Below, piece by piece: positions 1 through 9,590 of a stretch of DNA of 64,000 bases. Made by a program: the position numbers and the translations under genes. Source of the DNA: JAJPHU01 sp035553375 (GTDB taxonomy: Bacteria; Planctomycetota; Planctomycetia; Gemmatales; Gemmataceae); assembly GCA_035553375.1 (NCBI GenBank), contig DATNCY010000047.1:1-64000 (forward strand). Reading direction: 5' to 3'. The notes beneath the pieces are model-generated. The model made no database searches, was not told where the DNA came from, and saw nothing but the letters and a program-made list of their open reading frames with translations. How positions within the stretch are numbered: position 1 is the first letter of the stretch; each line of letters starts with the position of its first letter.

Positions 1-369
1 GCGGTGTCAAATCATGTGCAGCACTCGTCAAGAGAGGCCAAGCGTCCGTTCGCGTTTCGGAAAGACAGTTCATGGGGAAGGCTCTTGGTGTCAAGTAAAA
101 ATATTTTCCACGGGAACGGCAATCGACGGCGTTTTTCGGGCTGGATTTCCGAACGGGTGTAGCAGCGATTGCATTCCGGCTGGATACCATCCGTGAGCGG
201 GCCACAGTTTTCATTGCGAATAACTGTAACAGTTCCGACAAAGCCCGCGTAAATAGATTTCGCCCCTGGCAGACGAAGCAACAGGCAGTTCCAGGACAGG
301 TAAATAAGAGATGCCAGGAATCGCCGCATGGGCGGCGATTCCTGGCACTCGATTTGGCCATCGTCCGTT
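1..369. other. gene-free left edge
   Basis: I see no convincing gene here. The open frames on both strands lack a ribosome binding site and any recognisable motif. The only structure is the hairpin at 313-346, which belongs to the end of the leftward aldehyde dehydrogenase gene. Confidence 0.6.
313..346 (-). terminator. hairpin terminator of the aldehyde dehydrogenase gene
   Basis: A perfect 15-bp stem (313-327 with 332-346) encloses a 4-base loop and lies 23 bases past the stop of the leftward gene. Read leftwards the stem is followed by a T-rich stretch (atctcttattta), as in an intrinsic terminator. Confidence 0.6.
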
Positions 370-1842
370 TTACTTCAGCTTGACGGTGACAGTTTTCATC
401 TCCGTGTAATGTTCGAGCGCCGCCTCGCCGTTTTCGCGGCCCTGGCCGGACATCTTGAAACCGCCGAACGGCGTCGTCGTATCGACGACGTGATAACAGT
501 TCACCCACACCGTACCGGCCTTCACCTGCTTGGCGAACAGGTGCGCTTTGTCGATGTCCTGCGTCCACACCGCCGCGGCCAAGCCGTAGAACGTGCGATT
601 AGCCCGTTCGATCACTTCATCGATCTGGTTGAACGGCAGCACGCTGACAACCGGCCCAAAGATTTCATCCTTGGCAATGGCCATATCATCTTTGACATTG
701 TCGAAGATGGTCGGCTCGATGAAGAACCCTTTATCGCCGTGGCGCTGGCCGCCCGTCATGAGCGTGGCACCTTGTTTCTGGCCCAGCTCGCAGTAGCTGA
801 GGATTTTATCCATTTGCTCCTGCGACACCTGCGGCCCTTGCTCAGTCTTGGGGTCGAGCGGATCGCCGATCTTGCGTTCCTTGGCCTTCTCGGCCAAACG
901 CTCGACGAATTCCTGATGAATCTTCTTCTCGACGAACAGCCGGCTGCCGGCCGTGCAGCACTGTCCGCCGTGGAAATAGATGGCGTGGAATGCCCCGGCG
1001 ACGGCGTCTTCCATGTTGGCGTCGGCGAAGATGACGTTGGGCGATTTGCCACCCAGCTCAAAGGTGGTGCGCTTGAGGGTGTCGGCGGCCGCCTTCTGGA
1101 TGATCTTGGCCGTATCGACGTGGCCGGTGAAGGCGATCTTGTCCACCTCGGGATGCGCGACAAGAGCGGCACCCGTCGTTTCGCCCATACCGTTGACGAT
1201 GTTGACGACGCCGGCGGGGAAGCCGGCTTCCATGGCCAACTCGCCGACGCGCAGCGCCGTCAACGGCGTTTGCTCGGCCGGCTTCAGAACAATCGTGTTG
1301 CCGCATGCCAGGGCCGGACCCCACTTCCACGCCAGCATGAGAAGCGGGAAATTCCACGGGATAATCTGGCCGACAACGCCGATCGGCTGCCGCAGCGTGT
1401 ACGACAGGAAGTTGCCGCGCACCGGCACGGTTCGACCTTCGATCTTGTCAGCCCAACCGGCATAATAGCGCAGCGTGTTGACCACGCCTCCCATGTCGGC
1501 CATCGAATCATTGATGGTCTTGCCGCAGTTGAGCGATTCGAGCGCGGCCAACTCCTTCGCTTCCTTCTCGATGAGGTCGGCGAGTTTGTACAGCATCCGT
1601 CCTCGATCGGCGGCGTCCATCGTCGCCCACGGGCCGGATTCGAGCGCACGCCGCGCCGCCTTGACTGCGCGGTCCACGTCCTTCGCCGAGGCCGCTGCTA
1701 CCTTGGCGATCACCTGGCCGGTCGCCGGATTGTACGTGTCGAAGGAACCGCCCTCGACGGGATCGAGCCATTCATTGTTGATGAATAATTTGGTCTGGCG
1801 AACGGTCGGAGGAGCCGAACGCTTCATCGTCGCTTGCGCCAT
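370..1842 (-). CDS. aldehyde dehydrogenase family protein
   Basis: NAD(P)-dependent oxidation of an aldehyde to its carboxylic acid in the cytoplasm; the substrate cannot be read from the sequence. The 490-residue product has the usual family length. It shows the cofactor-site segment IPWNFPLLML, the glutamate motif FELGGKSPN and the catalytic cysteine in GGQCCTAGSR, then the C-terminal PFGGFKMSG. I start at 1842 because a GAGGTG ribosome site precedes that ATG by about ten bases; the upstream in-frame extension has no such site and no homology to the family. It is a clear paralogue of the gene at 24872. It stands alone, with a hairpin after the stop. Confidence 0.93.
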   Translation of the reverse strand: MAQATMKRSAPPTVRQTKLFINNEWLDPVEGGSFDTYNPATGQVIAKVAAASAKDVDRAVKAARRALESGPWATMDAADRGRMLYKLADLIEKEAKELAALESLNCGKTINDSMADMGGVVNTLRYYAGWADKIEGRTVPVRGNFLSYTLRQPIGVVGQIIPWNFPLLMLAWKWGPALACGNTIVLKPAEQTPLTALRVGELAMEAGFPAGVVNIVNGMGETTGAALVAHPEVDKIAFTGHVDTAKIIQKAAADTLKRTTFELGGKSPNVIFADANMEDAVAGAFHAIYFHGGQCCTAGSRLFVEKKIHQEFVERLAEKAKERKIGDPLDPKTEQGPQVSQEQMDKILSYCELGQKQGATLMTGGQRHGDKGFFIEPTIFDNVKDDMAIAKDEIFGPVVSVLPFNQIDEVIERANRTFYGLAAAVWTQDIDKAHLFAKQVKAGTVWVNCYHVVDTTTPFGGFKMSGQGRENGEAALEHYTEMKTVTVKLK

Positions 1843-2121
1843 GGCATCACACCTCACTGTGGAAAAAGAAAGGGTTTCACGGACGCGCTGCCGCCATCCC
1901 GGCATGCTGGACATCACGCGGAGAAGTTCGACGAAGGCATCTTAGACCGGAATAGGAGGAGGTCAAGGCTCCACCTGAGCGGCGACCATCCGAGAACCGC
2001 TTGAGGACGCGGACTTTGCGGATTAGGAATAGTTGAAGGGAGATTGAACCGTCAACGAGGTGAACCTCGGCGGATGCCCGTGGGACTATCCTGAAGGCTC
2101 TCGCGAAGTCAGGAGAGAAAC

Positions 2122-2629
2122 ATGCTCGCCTGTGTCGATGTCGATTATCGTGAAGAAACAGCGGTCGCCGCCTGCGTGTTATTCCGTTCGTGGAGTGATG
2201 CGGACAGCGCCGGCGAGCGCGTGCAATCCATCGCCCGCGTCGAGCCGTATGAGCCGGGGCAGTTTTACCGTCGCGAGCTGCCGTGCTTGCTATCTGTACT
2301 GCAATCGGTGGCCGAACCGCTGGAGACGGTGGTAGTGGATGGCTACGTCTGGTTGGCGGACGAAAGGAAGCCGGGATTGGGCGCGCATCTCTATGAAGCG
2401 CTGGGCCGAAAGGTGCCGATCATTGGCGTGGCCAAGACACGCTTCGCTGACGCCTCGGCCGAAGCGGTGCAGCGCGGCGACAGTCGCCGGCCTCTGTATG
2501 TCAGCGCGGCCGGCATGGACCGAGTGACCGCCGCGCGACAGATTCAGATCATGCACGGGGCGTATCGTATTCCGACTTTGCTTCGCAAGGTCGATCAACT
2601 CTGCCGTCAGAAACGAAATGTCGGCGGCG

Positions 2630-2640
<11 letters not shown>
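2122..2640 (+). CDS. endonuclease V-like protein (short form)
   Basis: Endonuclease V (Nfi) nicks DNA or RNA near deoxyinosine/inosine. The 172-residue product carries the family blocks in order: DVDY at the very N-terminus (first metal Asp), YEPGQFYRRELP, VVVDGYVW (second metal Asp), GLGAHLYEAL, and IIGVAKTRF. It is shorter than the usual 220 or so residues, lacking roughly 30 residues before DVDY and having a divergent C-terminus where the family shows SVGH. A good AGGAGA site precedes the ATG. The gene overlaps tail-to-tail by 11 bases with the leftward SEC-C gene. Family membership is clear; activity with this short form is less certain. Confidence 0.8.
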
Positions 2641-3421
<781 letters not shown>

Positions 3422-3442
3422 GATGGGTTCCTCTGTCGCCGT

Positions 3443-3916
3443 TCATTCCGCGAGCCGGCGATATTTGCCACCATAGTACAAAAGCGGTGCGCCGTCGCGC
3501 GAGTCGCCGGCCAGTATTTCACCGATGAAAATATCATGATCGCCGCCCGGCAGAATTTCGGCCAGCCGGCAATCGACCCAGGCGAGCGCGTCGGCAAGAA
3601 TGGGCGCGCCGCTGACGGCTTTGATCCACGTCAGATCGTTTATTTCCTTGATGCCGCGCATGGCGAAGCGGCGCGATATGTGTTCCTGATCCTGCGTCAA
3701 CATGCTCATCGCGAAACAGCGATTCTGGGTGAGGGTAGCGTGCATGGCCGCCGATTTATCCACGGCCACGAGGATCAAGGGCGGATGAAGCGAGAGCGAA
3801 GTCACGGCGTTGGCCGTCATACCGTAGATTTCGCCGTTCTGATAAGCCGTCACCACCGTCACGCCGGTGGCGAAGTGGCCCATGATGCGCCGCTGGGCCA
3901 AGGAATCAAACGCCAT
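3443..3916 (-). CDS. flavin reductase domain protein
   Basis: A 157-residue FMN-binding split-barrel protein of the flavin reductase family, which uses NAD(P)H to reduce free flavin for a partner oxygenase. Typical blocks are MGHFATGVTVVT near the N-terminus, GMTANAVTSLSLHPPLI (flavin phosphate region), and DHDIFIGEI near the C-terminus. The start is chosen at the ATG preceded by AAAGGAGG; a longer frame from a GTG further upstream has no ribosome site and overlaps the promoter region of the rightward lipoprotein gene. No oxygenase partner lies nearby, so the acceptor of the reduced flavin is unknown. Confidence 0.88.
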   Translation of the reverse strand: MAFDSLAQRRIMGHFATGVTVVTAYQNGEIYGMTANAVTSLSLHPPLILVAVDKSAAMHATLTQNRCFAMSMLTQDQEHISRRFAMRGIKEINDLTWIKAVSGAPILADALAWVDCRLAEILPGGDHDIFIGEILAGDSRDGAPLLYYGGKYRRLAE

Positions 3917-4030
3917 GAAAACCTCCTTTGTGCAACGCTGGCTTGTATCTAGACTAACACAGCAGAGGCGGAGGGGATACGGCCGTGCATGCCGAGAGAC
4001 AACGAAAAACACAAACCTGGAGGTGATATC

Positions 4031-4426
4031 GTGAAAAGATGTTCATTCTCTGTTGCGGCAACTTGCCTCGTGCTGGCGTTGCTACTGCTCGCGCCGGGTT
4101 GCAAGCGCACGCTGTCGCAGAAAGAACTCGACCGTGGACGGGCGATTTTGGAAACGGGCCTGCAAGCGTGGGAGAAAGGTGAGCGGCCGGACACTTTGCA
4201 AAAGCTCGATCCGCCCGTTTACTTCCGCGATGAGGACTGGACGAAGGGCATGCGTCTAACCGCCTGGGAGATCACCAGCACCAACGGTTCGGTCAGCGAT
4301 CTGACGCCGCGCTACGAGGTTGTTCTGACACTGGCGGATCGCAAGGGCAAAACGATCCGCCGGCAAGTCGTTTACCAGATCGAGAGGAAAGAAACGATTG
4401 CCATTGTTCGCGATCCATACTTTTGA
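4031..4426 (+). CDS. small putative lipoprotein
   Basis: A 131-residue exported protein. Residues 1-24 form a signal sequence ending in LAPGC, a good lipobox, so the mature protein is probably anchored through Cys24 of this start. The rest is a soluble domain with no family I recognise (YFRDEDW in the middle, YEVVLTLADRKG and a C-terminal RRQVVYQIERKET, suggesting beta strands). I start at a GTG preceded by GGAGGTGATATC; an upstream ATG in frame would spoil the signal peptide. It is transcribed divergently from the flavin reductase. Confidence 0.75.
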   Translation: MKRCSFSVAATCLVLALLLLAPGCKRTLSQKELDRGRAILETGLQAWEKGERPDTLQKLDPPVYFRDEDWTKGMRLTAWEITSTNGSVSDLTPRYEVVLTLADRKGKTIRRQVVYQIERKETIAIVRDPYF

Positions 4427-4883
4427 CATCCGCATTGGCGCCAAGCCGATTTTTTCTCCCTCCGTTGCTTGACATCGGGTGGGGGTCTTCCCTATACAAT
4501 AAGTCTGCCTTGAATTGCCAACCTTGCGCCGGATCGCCAACCATGCAACGGCTTCAATCATCTCCTCAGGGAACCACGACAGCGCGGCTCGCGCTGCGTC
4601 CGGGTTTCACCTGACTTTCTTTCCTCATCTAACGGCGTGACCGCTACTGGGCCACGATCGCTCGGACTTCCTCCGGGCGGCCGACTCTATTCAAAAATCG
4701 GATGTTTCTCTTTCCGTCTCCACGGAGAGAATTTGTCTACTTTCTTGCTCGCGGATCGCCGAGCATCCGCACCTCTGTCACGCGGATAGCGAGGTAACGT
4801 CGTCCGTGGAACGGAACGGTTGGAGGCGTTGCGCGAACTCGGTTCCGTTTGTTGGAACGGTTTCACCCAGAAAGGAAGTCGCC
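4427..4883. other. long leader region before the prepilin gene
   Basis: No gene is visible in these 457 bases. They hold the strong promoter-like sequence at 4469-4498 and then about 385 bases of untranslated leader up to the DUF1559 start. I found no recognisable riboswitch in it. Confidence 0.5.
4469..4498 (+). promoter_or_regulatory. sigma-70 type promoter for the DUF1559 gene
   Basis: A perfect -35 TTGACA (4469-4474), an 18-base spacer and TATACA (4493-4498) as the -10. It is the best sigma-70 consensus match in the window. It would make a transcript with an unusually long leader of about 380 bases. Confidence 0.6.
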
Positions 4884-5870
<987 letters not shown>

Positions 5871-5892
5871 GGAAAGTCGATGAATTGCCCGT

Positions 5893-5930
5893 CCGCAGCG
5901 CCAGCAAGGGAACCCTTGCCGGCGCTGCGG
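5893..5930. repeat. GC-rich inverted repeat, CAGCGCCAGCAAGGG family
   Basis: Stem of 18 bp with one mismatch (5893-5910 with 5913-5930) and a 2-base loop. It sits between the convergent DUF1559 and cysteine-rich genes. The same arm recurs at many other intergenic sites in the window. Confidence 0.85.
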
Positions 5931-5950
5931 GTTGGTCACAAATGGAGGGC

Positions 5951-6349
5951 TTAGTGTCCGACGCAGCAAGCCTGGCCGGCAGCACAGCACCCCTCACCGC
6001 CGGCGCAGCAATCGGCCTTCTTCGCCTTGACCTTGGCCGAGAAGCAGCATGCTTGCGGCGGATTGCAACACTCCTGCCCGGCAGCGCAACAATCCGCTCG
6101 GGCCGAAGTCGCTTTGGCCGAGAAGCAGCACGCTTGCGGTGGATTGCAACACGCTTCACCATCGGCGCAACAATCGGCCGTCTTCGCTGTCGCTTTGGCT
6201 GCGAAGCAGCACGCTTGCGGCGGATTGCAGCATTCTTGATGCGGACCGCAGCAACTCACCTTGGTGGTGGACAGAGCGCCACTCCATGCCGTACCTCCGC
6301 CGATCACGCCGAGCAGCAGAGCCAAGGGCGCGAGCAATTTCAGATTCAT
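5951..6349 (-). CDS. secreted cysteine-pair repeat protein
   Basis: A 132-residue exported protein. Residues 1-26 are a signal peptide (MNLKLLAPLALLLGVIGG and following). The mature part is three complete 27-residue units (residues 33-113) plus a shortened fourth. Each unit holds three adjacent Cys-Cys pairs, pattern CCx5CCNPPQACCFxAKA, giving 24 Cys as 12 pairs. The last unit lacks NPPQ. Such a density of vicinal Cys suggests metal binding or heavy disulfide cross-linking outside the membrane; that is inference. The ATG is preceded by GGAGATCC. It is probably in one transcription direction with the second Cys-rich gene at 6467-6883, 117 bases upstream. I know no named family for it. Confidence 0.85.
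   Translation of the reverse strand: MNLKLLAPLALLLGVIGGGTAWSGALSTTKVSCCGPHQECCNPPQACCFAAKATAKTADCCADGEACCNPPQACCFSAKATSARADCCAAGQECCNPPQACCFSAKVKAKKADCCAGGEGCCAAGQACCVGH
5954..6253 (-). repeat. 81-bp tandem repeat inside the Cys-pair gene
   Basis: Three complete 81-base units (6253 down to 6011) and a partial fourth encode the 27-residue Cys-pair units. The units are highly alike at the DNA level, which points to recent tandem duplication. Confidence 0.8.
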
Positions 6350-6466
6350 AATGGATCTCCAATCGATTGAATATTCTGGAATGAACGAAGTATCTTCCAC
6401 GAGAAAACAACATCAGCGGAACGGCACACACGCCGCTCGCGCCGAGAAGGTGTTTCATCGCGCGGA

Positions 6467-6883
6467 TTAACAGCGCCAGACACAATGCAGCAATTGGAGA
6501 GGTGGAGAGGTAAGGAGAATAGGCTCCCCGATTTCCTCGGCTCCCGACACACACGGTCGATCCGCGTCGAGGACGAGGAACGAAGGCGAGGCGGTCAGAT
6601 CCGGGATATCGACGCTCGATGGCGGCATCGAAACGAGGGAAGAGCAGCAACAATCCTTCACCGGCGGCACATGCTGCGCGGGTGTTTTGGAATGGTCGGT
6701 CCCATTGTGGTGACAGCAAGTGTGCGTTGGTTGTGGGATTGTCGCGCGGCAACAAGGAGGCTGCGATGTCGAAGTTGCCGCGGTCTCGCTCTGTTGGGTC
6801 GGTATAAGACAGCACCAGCCCGGCGGAAACGCCAGGACAAGGCTACAAGCGAGACCCAGAGATTGAGTAAACAACGCAGTCAT
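6467..6883 (-). CDS. probable secreted Cys-rich protein
   Basis: A 138-residue frame with a signal-like N-terminus (MTALFTQSLGLACSLVLAFP, then PGWCC). It is followed by Cys-rich segments: QPPCCRA, HTCCHHNG with a neighbouring His pair, and KDCCCSS. Cys and His clustering resembles metal-binding exported peptides. It lies on the same strand just upstream of the Cys-pair repeat gene, which supports it being real and functionally related. The ribosome site is weak (CAGGA very close to the ATG), and the second half is low complexity, so the call is tentative. The start is placed at the signal peptide; the frame stays open further upstream over the HAD gene, which I reject. Confidence 0.5.
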   Translation of the reverse strand: MTALFTQSLGLACSLVLAFPPGWCCLIPTQQSETAATSTSQPPCCRATIPQPTHTCCHHNGTDHSKTPAQHVPPVKDCCCSSLVSMPPSSVDIPDLTASPSFLVLDADRPCVSGAEEIGEPILLTSPPLQLLHCVWRC

Positions 6884-7058
6884 ATCCTGATTGTTCGCCA
6901 AAGGGCGGTCGGGGTCAAGCCCTTCTTGCGGAATCGAGTTTACTTCACGGCAATGGCTTGGACGGAATGCGCTGGTCTCGCTATCTTCCTCCCTGGCGCG
7001 AGCCAAGGCGATATTTCGGTGTATGCTTGTTACGAACGCACACATGGAGGGAAGGATT

Positions 7059-7739
7059 ATGTCGAGACATTCAGACTGGCCGCGCTTGCAGGGAATCATC
7101 TTCGACATGGACGGCGTCCTGGTCGATTCGGAGCCGTTTATCAAGGAGGCGGGCGTGCGCATGTTCGCCGAGAAGGGCTTCACCGTGTGCGGCGACGATT
7201 TCACGCCGTTCGTCGGCACCGGCGAGGACCACTTTCTCGGCGGCGTGGCCGAAAAGTATGGCGTGCCCTTCGATGCCGCGCGCGACAAGGCCCGCACCTA
7301 TGCGATTTATCTGGAATTGATCCGCGGCCGACTTCAGCCGTTGCCGGGCGTCTTTTCGTTCATCTCGGCGTGCCAGGCTCATCGTCTCAAGATGGCAGTG
7401 GCCAGCAGCGCCGATGCGATCAAGGTCGAGGGCAACCTGCGCGAGATCGGCCTACCGCCGGACACGTTCGACGTCATCGTCAATGGCAGCCAGGTCGAGC
7501 GCAAGAAACCGTCTCCCGACATCTTTCTGACGGCGGCCGCGCGGCTGGCTCTACCGCCGGCGGCTTGTGTCATCGTCGAGGATGCCGTGGCAGGTGTCGC
7601 GGCGGCCAAGGCCGCAGGGGCACGCTGTCTCGCGCTGACCACGTCTTTCCCGGCCGAGCGTCTGAGCGCCGCCGACTGGATCATCGCCAACTTGGCGCAT
7701 GCGCCGGCGGATATTCTCGGCGCGTATGTCAATGGTTGA
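7059..7739 (+). CDS. HAD superfamily phosphatase, beta-phosphoglucomutase-like
   Basis: A 226-residue HAD hydrolase of the phosphoglucomutase/phosphatase subfamily. Motif I is FDMDGVLVDSEP (residues 15-26; nucleophile and acid Asp), motif II Ser falls in VASSADA, motif III Lys in RKKPSPDIFL, and motif IV is IVEDAVAGV. The cap is the four-helix C1 type inserted after motif I. It should dephosphorylate or isomerise a small sugar phosphate or similar metabolite in the cytoplasm. The start ATG has GGAGGGAAGGA upstream. The 3' end overlaps the convergent DUF1571 gene by 11 bases. Confidence 0.9.
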   Translation: MSRHSDWPRLQGIIFDMDGVLVDSEPFIKEAGVRMFAEKGFTVCGDDFTPFVGTGEDHFLGGVAEKYGVPFDAARDKARTYAIYLELIRGRLQPLPGVFSFISACQAHRLKMAVASSADAIKVEGNLREIGLPPDTFDVIVNGSQVERKKPSPDIFLTAAARLALPPAACVIVEDAVAGVAAAKAAGARCLALTTSFPAERLSAADWIIANLAHAPADILGAYVNG

Positions 7740-8577
7740 ACACATTATCACCCAGCCCCACGTTGAGGCGCATGTTGGCGAAACTGTATACTTCGGTCAG
7801 TTGGCCCGGATCGCCCTGTTGACGCGGCCAGTCGTAGAACTCTAGACGAATCGGTAAGTGCGTCTCCTTATCGAAATAGACCACGTCGCGGAAATGGTGG
7901 AAATAGCCGTTGGGATTGGTGGGGTGAACCGTCTCGACGCGGACACAGCGACGGCGATTGTATTCGTACTCGCCGACCTGCACCTGCGTCGTGAGATTCT
8001 GCTGGCGTTCGTACTCCCAGGCTTTGGCGAAGCGTTCGATCGTGTTGCCGATGCCGGCCTCGGTGATGCTGCGGCGGCTTGTCTGCCGGACGCGCGGATC
8101 GTTGATGTCGAGAGATACGAAGCCGACCGCGCCCAGCACGCCCTTGGGATGGACGCGCATTTTGCCGTCATTGCGTCCGGCGACGTAGCAAACCTCTTGT
8201 CCGGCCTCGGAGTTTGGCTGAAGCCAGCGCATGTACACACTGAACGGCTGCGTTCGTATTTTCATCTCCATGACATTGTCCGGCGGCAACCCCGCACCCA
8301 TGCGTTCGCGTTTGATAAGCAGGCAGGTATAATCGCGCACCTTCTGATATGCCTGTTGCGCTTCGCGGATGAGGCGCACGGGTTCATCCATCGGCGACTT
8401 GGGAGCGGCAGTCGCGGCGGGCTGTCCCATCGGTCGCGGCGCGGCCGGTGCCGTGGCGGGAGGTGGTGCCGTGGGAGGTTGACCCGCGCCGAGCAGCACG
8501 ACGCCAAGGAGGCTGACTGCTCCGTAATACCACCAACGCTTGCGATCCCTCGCCGTTCCTTGCTGGATCGGGGACAT
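7729..8577 (-). CDS. DUF1571 family exported protein
   Basis: A 282-residue protein of the DUF1571 family, known mainly from Planctomycetes and of unknown function. After a short cytoplasmic start there is one hydrophobic segment (WWYYGAVSLLGVVLLGAG, about residues 17-34), then a Pro/Ala-rich linker to residue 60. The conserved domain follows: VRDYTCLLIKRERM, FSVYMRWLQP, and YFDKETHLPIRLEFYDWP. The fold resembles LolA-like lipid-binding sheets, but this is inference. I prefer the ATG at 8577 with GAGGAG eight bases upstream over a GTG nine bases earlier. Confidence 0.88.
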   Translation of the reverse strand: MSPIQQGTARDRKRWWYYGAVSLLGVVLLGAGQPPTAPPPATAPAAPRPMGQPAATAAPKSPMDEPVRLIREAQQAYQKVRDYTCLLIKRERMGAGLPPDNVMEMKIRTQPFSVYMRWLQPNSEAGQEVCYVAGRNDGKMRVHPKGVLGAVGFVSLDINDPRVRQTSRRSITEAGIGNTIERFAKAWEYERQQNLTTQVQVGEYEYNRRRCVRVETVHPTNPNGYFHHFRDVVYFDKETHLPIRLEFYDWPRQQGDPGQLTEVYSFANMRLNVGLGDNVFNH

Positions 8578-8607
8578 GTTCGCCACTCCTCTTCTCCGAA
8601 CTTTAGG

Positions 8608-8639
8608 GGCGAACGGCCGGCGTAAGCCGGCCGTTCGCC
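8608..8639. repeat. inverted repeat, GGCGAACGGCCGGC family
   Basis: Perfect 14-bp stem with a 4-base loop (gtaa). It lies 5' of the DUF1571 gene and is a short copy of the family also seen at 20077, 27446, 32459 and 63742. Confidence 0.85.
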
Positions 8640-8935
8640 GTTCTATCCAACAGGCAGCCTCTTCGCAGCTGTCGTGCCATCACCCGGAGGATCGGACGTT
8701 TTTATTGCGGTGAGGAGCCGAAACAATGATCCGCCAGCGAGTTGCAACAACCTCCGCGCGGGGAATCGTCCGCCGCTAGCGGGACATACTCTGTATAATT
8801 TACACGTCGCCCGCGAACCTTGTGTAAAAAAGAGAGTGAAGGTGGGGGAAATAGCGACGAGGGAGCCGGCACAAACCGCCATCGTCTCGCCGTCGCGTCT
8901 TCGGGGACGATCCCTGTTATCGAAAGAGTTTTACC
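8640..8935. other. intergenic region before the hydrolase-hpnC-hpnD cluster
   Basis: No gene seen. A TATAAT hexamer at 8794-8799 is a possible -10 element for the downstream cluster, but no convincing -35 stands 16-18 bases before it. Confidence 0.35.
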
Positions 8936-9586
8936 ATGATGGCCACGCCGCACATTCGCACCCTGGTATCGATGCCGTTCGAGGAGAACACCTACGTGGT
9001 CTGGCTGGCCGGATCGACCGATTGCGTGGTCATCGATCCGGGACTGGAGCCGGATCTCATCGTCGATTGTCTTCGCGAGGAGGGCTTGACCGTGCGGGCC
9101 ATCCTGAACACGCACGGCCACTCCGACCACATCGCCGGCAACGAACGGATGAAGCAGCTTGCCCCGGATGCTCCGCTGATTATCGGTGCCGGCGATGCGC
9201 GGATGCTCACGGACGCCGAAGCCAATTTGAGTGCGCCGTTCGGTTTCTCCATCATCAGTCCCTTGGCCGATCGCACGGTGAAGGAGGGCGATGTTGTCGA
9301 AGTAGCCGGCCTCACGTTTACGGTGTTCGACATCCCCGGCCACTCGCCCGGCCATGTCGTCTTCGTCCGGGAAGGCACACCCACGCAGGTGTTCGGCGGT
9401 GACGTATTGTTTCGCGGCAGCATCGGCCGTTACGATTTCCCAGGCGGCAATGGTCCGCTGCTGCTCGACGGCATTCGCCGTAAACTCTTCACGCTTCCGG
9501 CCGACACGGTGGTTTACCCTGGCCACGGCCCCGTCACGACGATCGAAAACGAAATGCAAACGAATCCTTTTTTGTCCGGGGAGTAA
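8936..9586 (+). CDS. metallo-beta-lactamase fold hydrolase (glyoxalase II-like)
   Basis: A 216-residue metallo-beta-lactamase-fold enzyme. The metal motif THGHSDHIAG gives His60, His62, Asp64 and His65; further ligands are His in PGHSPGHV, Asp in FGGDVLF, and the C-terminal His in VVYPGHGP. Layout and length match the short glyoxalase II/YcbL group, which hydrolyses thioesters such as S-lactoylglutathione, though the substrate is not determined by sequence. Its stop is only 4 bases before the hpnC start and the hpnC ribosome site overlaps its end, so the two are probably cotranscribed. Confidence 0.9.
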   Translation: MMATPHIRTLVSMPFEENTYVVWLAGSTDCVVIDPGLEPDLIVDCLREEGLTVRAILNTHGHSDHIAGNERMKQLAPDAPLIIGAGDARMLTDAEANLSAPFGFSIISPLADRTVKEGDVVEVAGLTFTVFDIPGHSPGHVVFVREGTPTQVFGGDVLFRGSIGRYDFPGGNGPLLLDGIRRKLFTLPADTVVYPGHGPVTTIENEMQTNPFLSGE

Positions 9587-9590
9587 CGGA

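Noticed and set aside
12..329. Leftward frame at the left edge
   Set aside because: Its start lies in a terminator-like hairpin and the protein has no domain or signal.
328..1788. Long rightward open frame opposite the first aldehyde dehydrogenase
   Set aside because: It is the reverse-strand shadow of a GC-rich gene; no motif, no ribosome site.
6485..7822. Long rightward frame across the HAD gene
   Set aside because: Out of frame with the HAD motifs and Arg-rich, as expected for a shadow frame.
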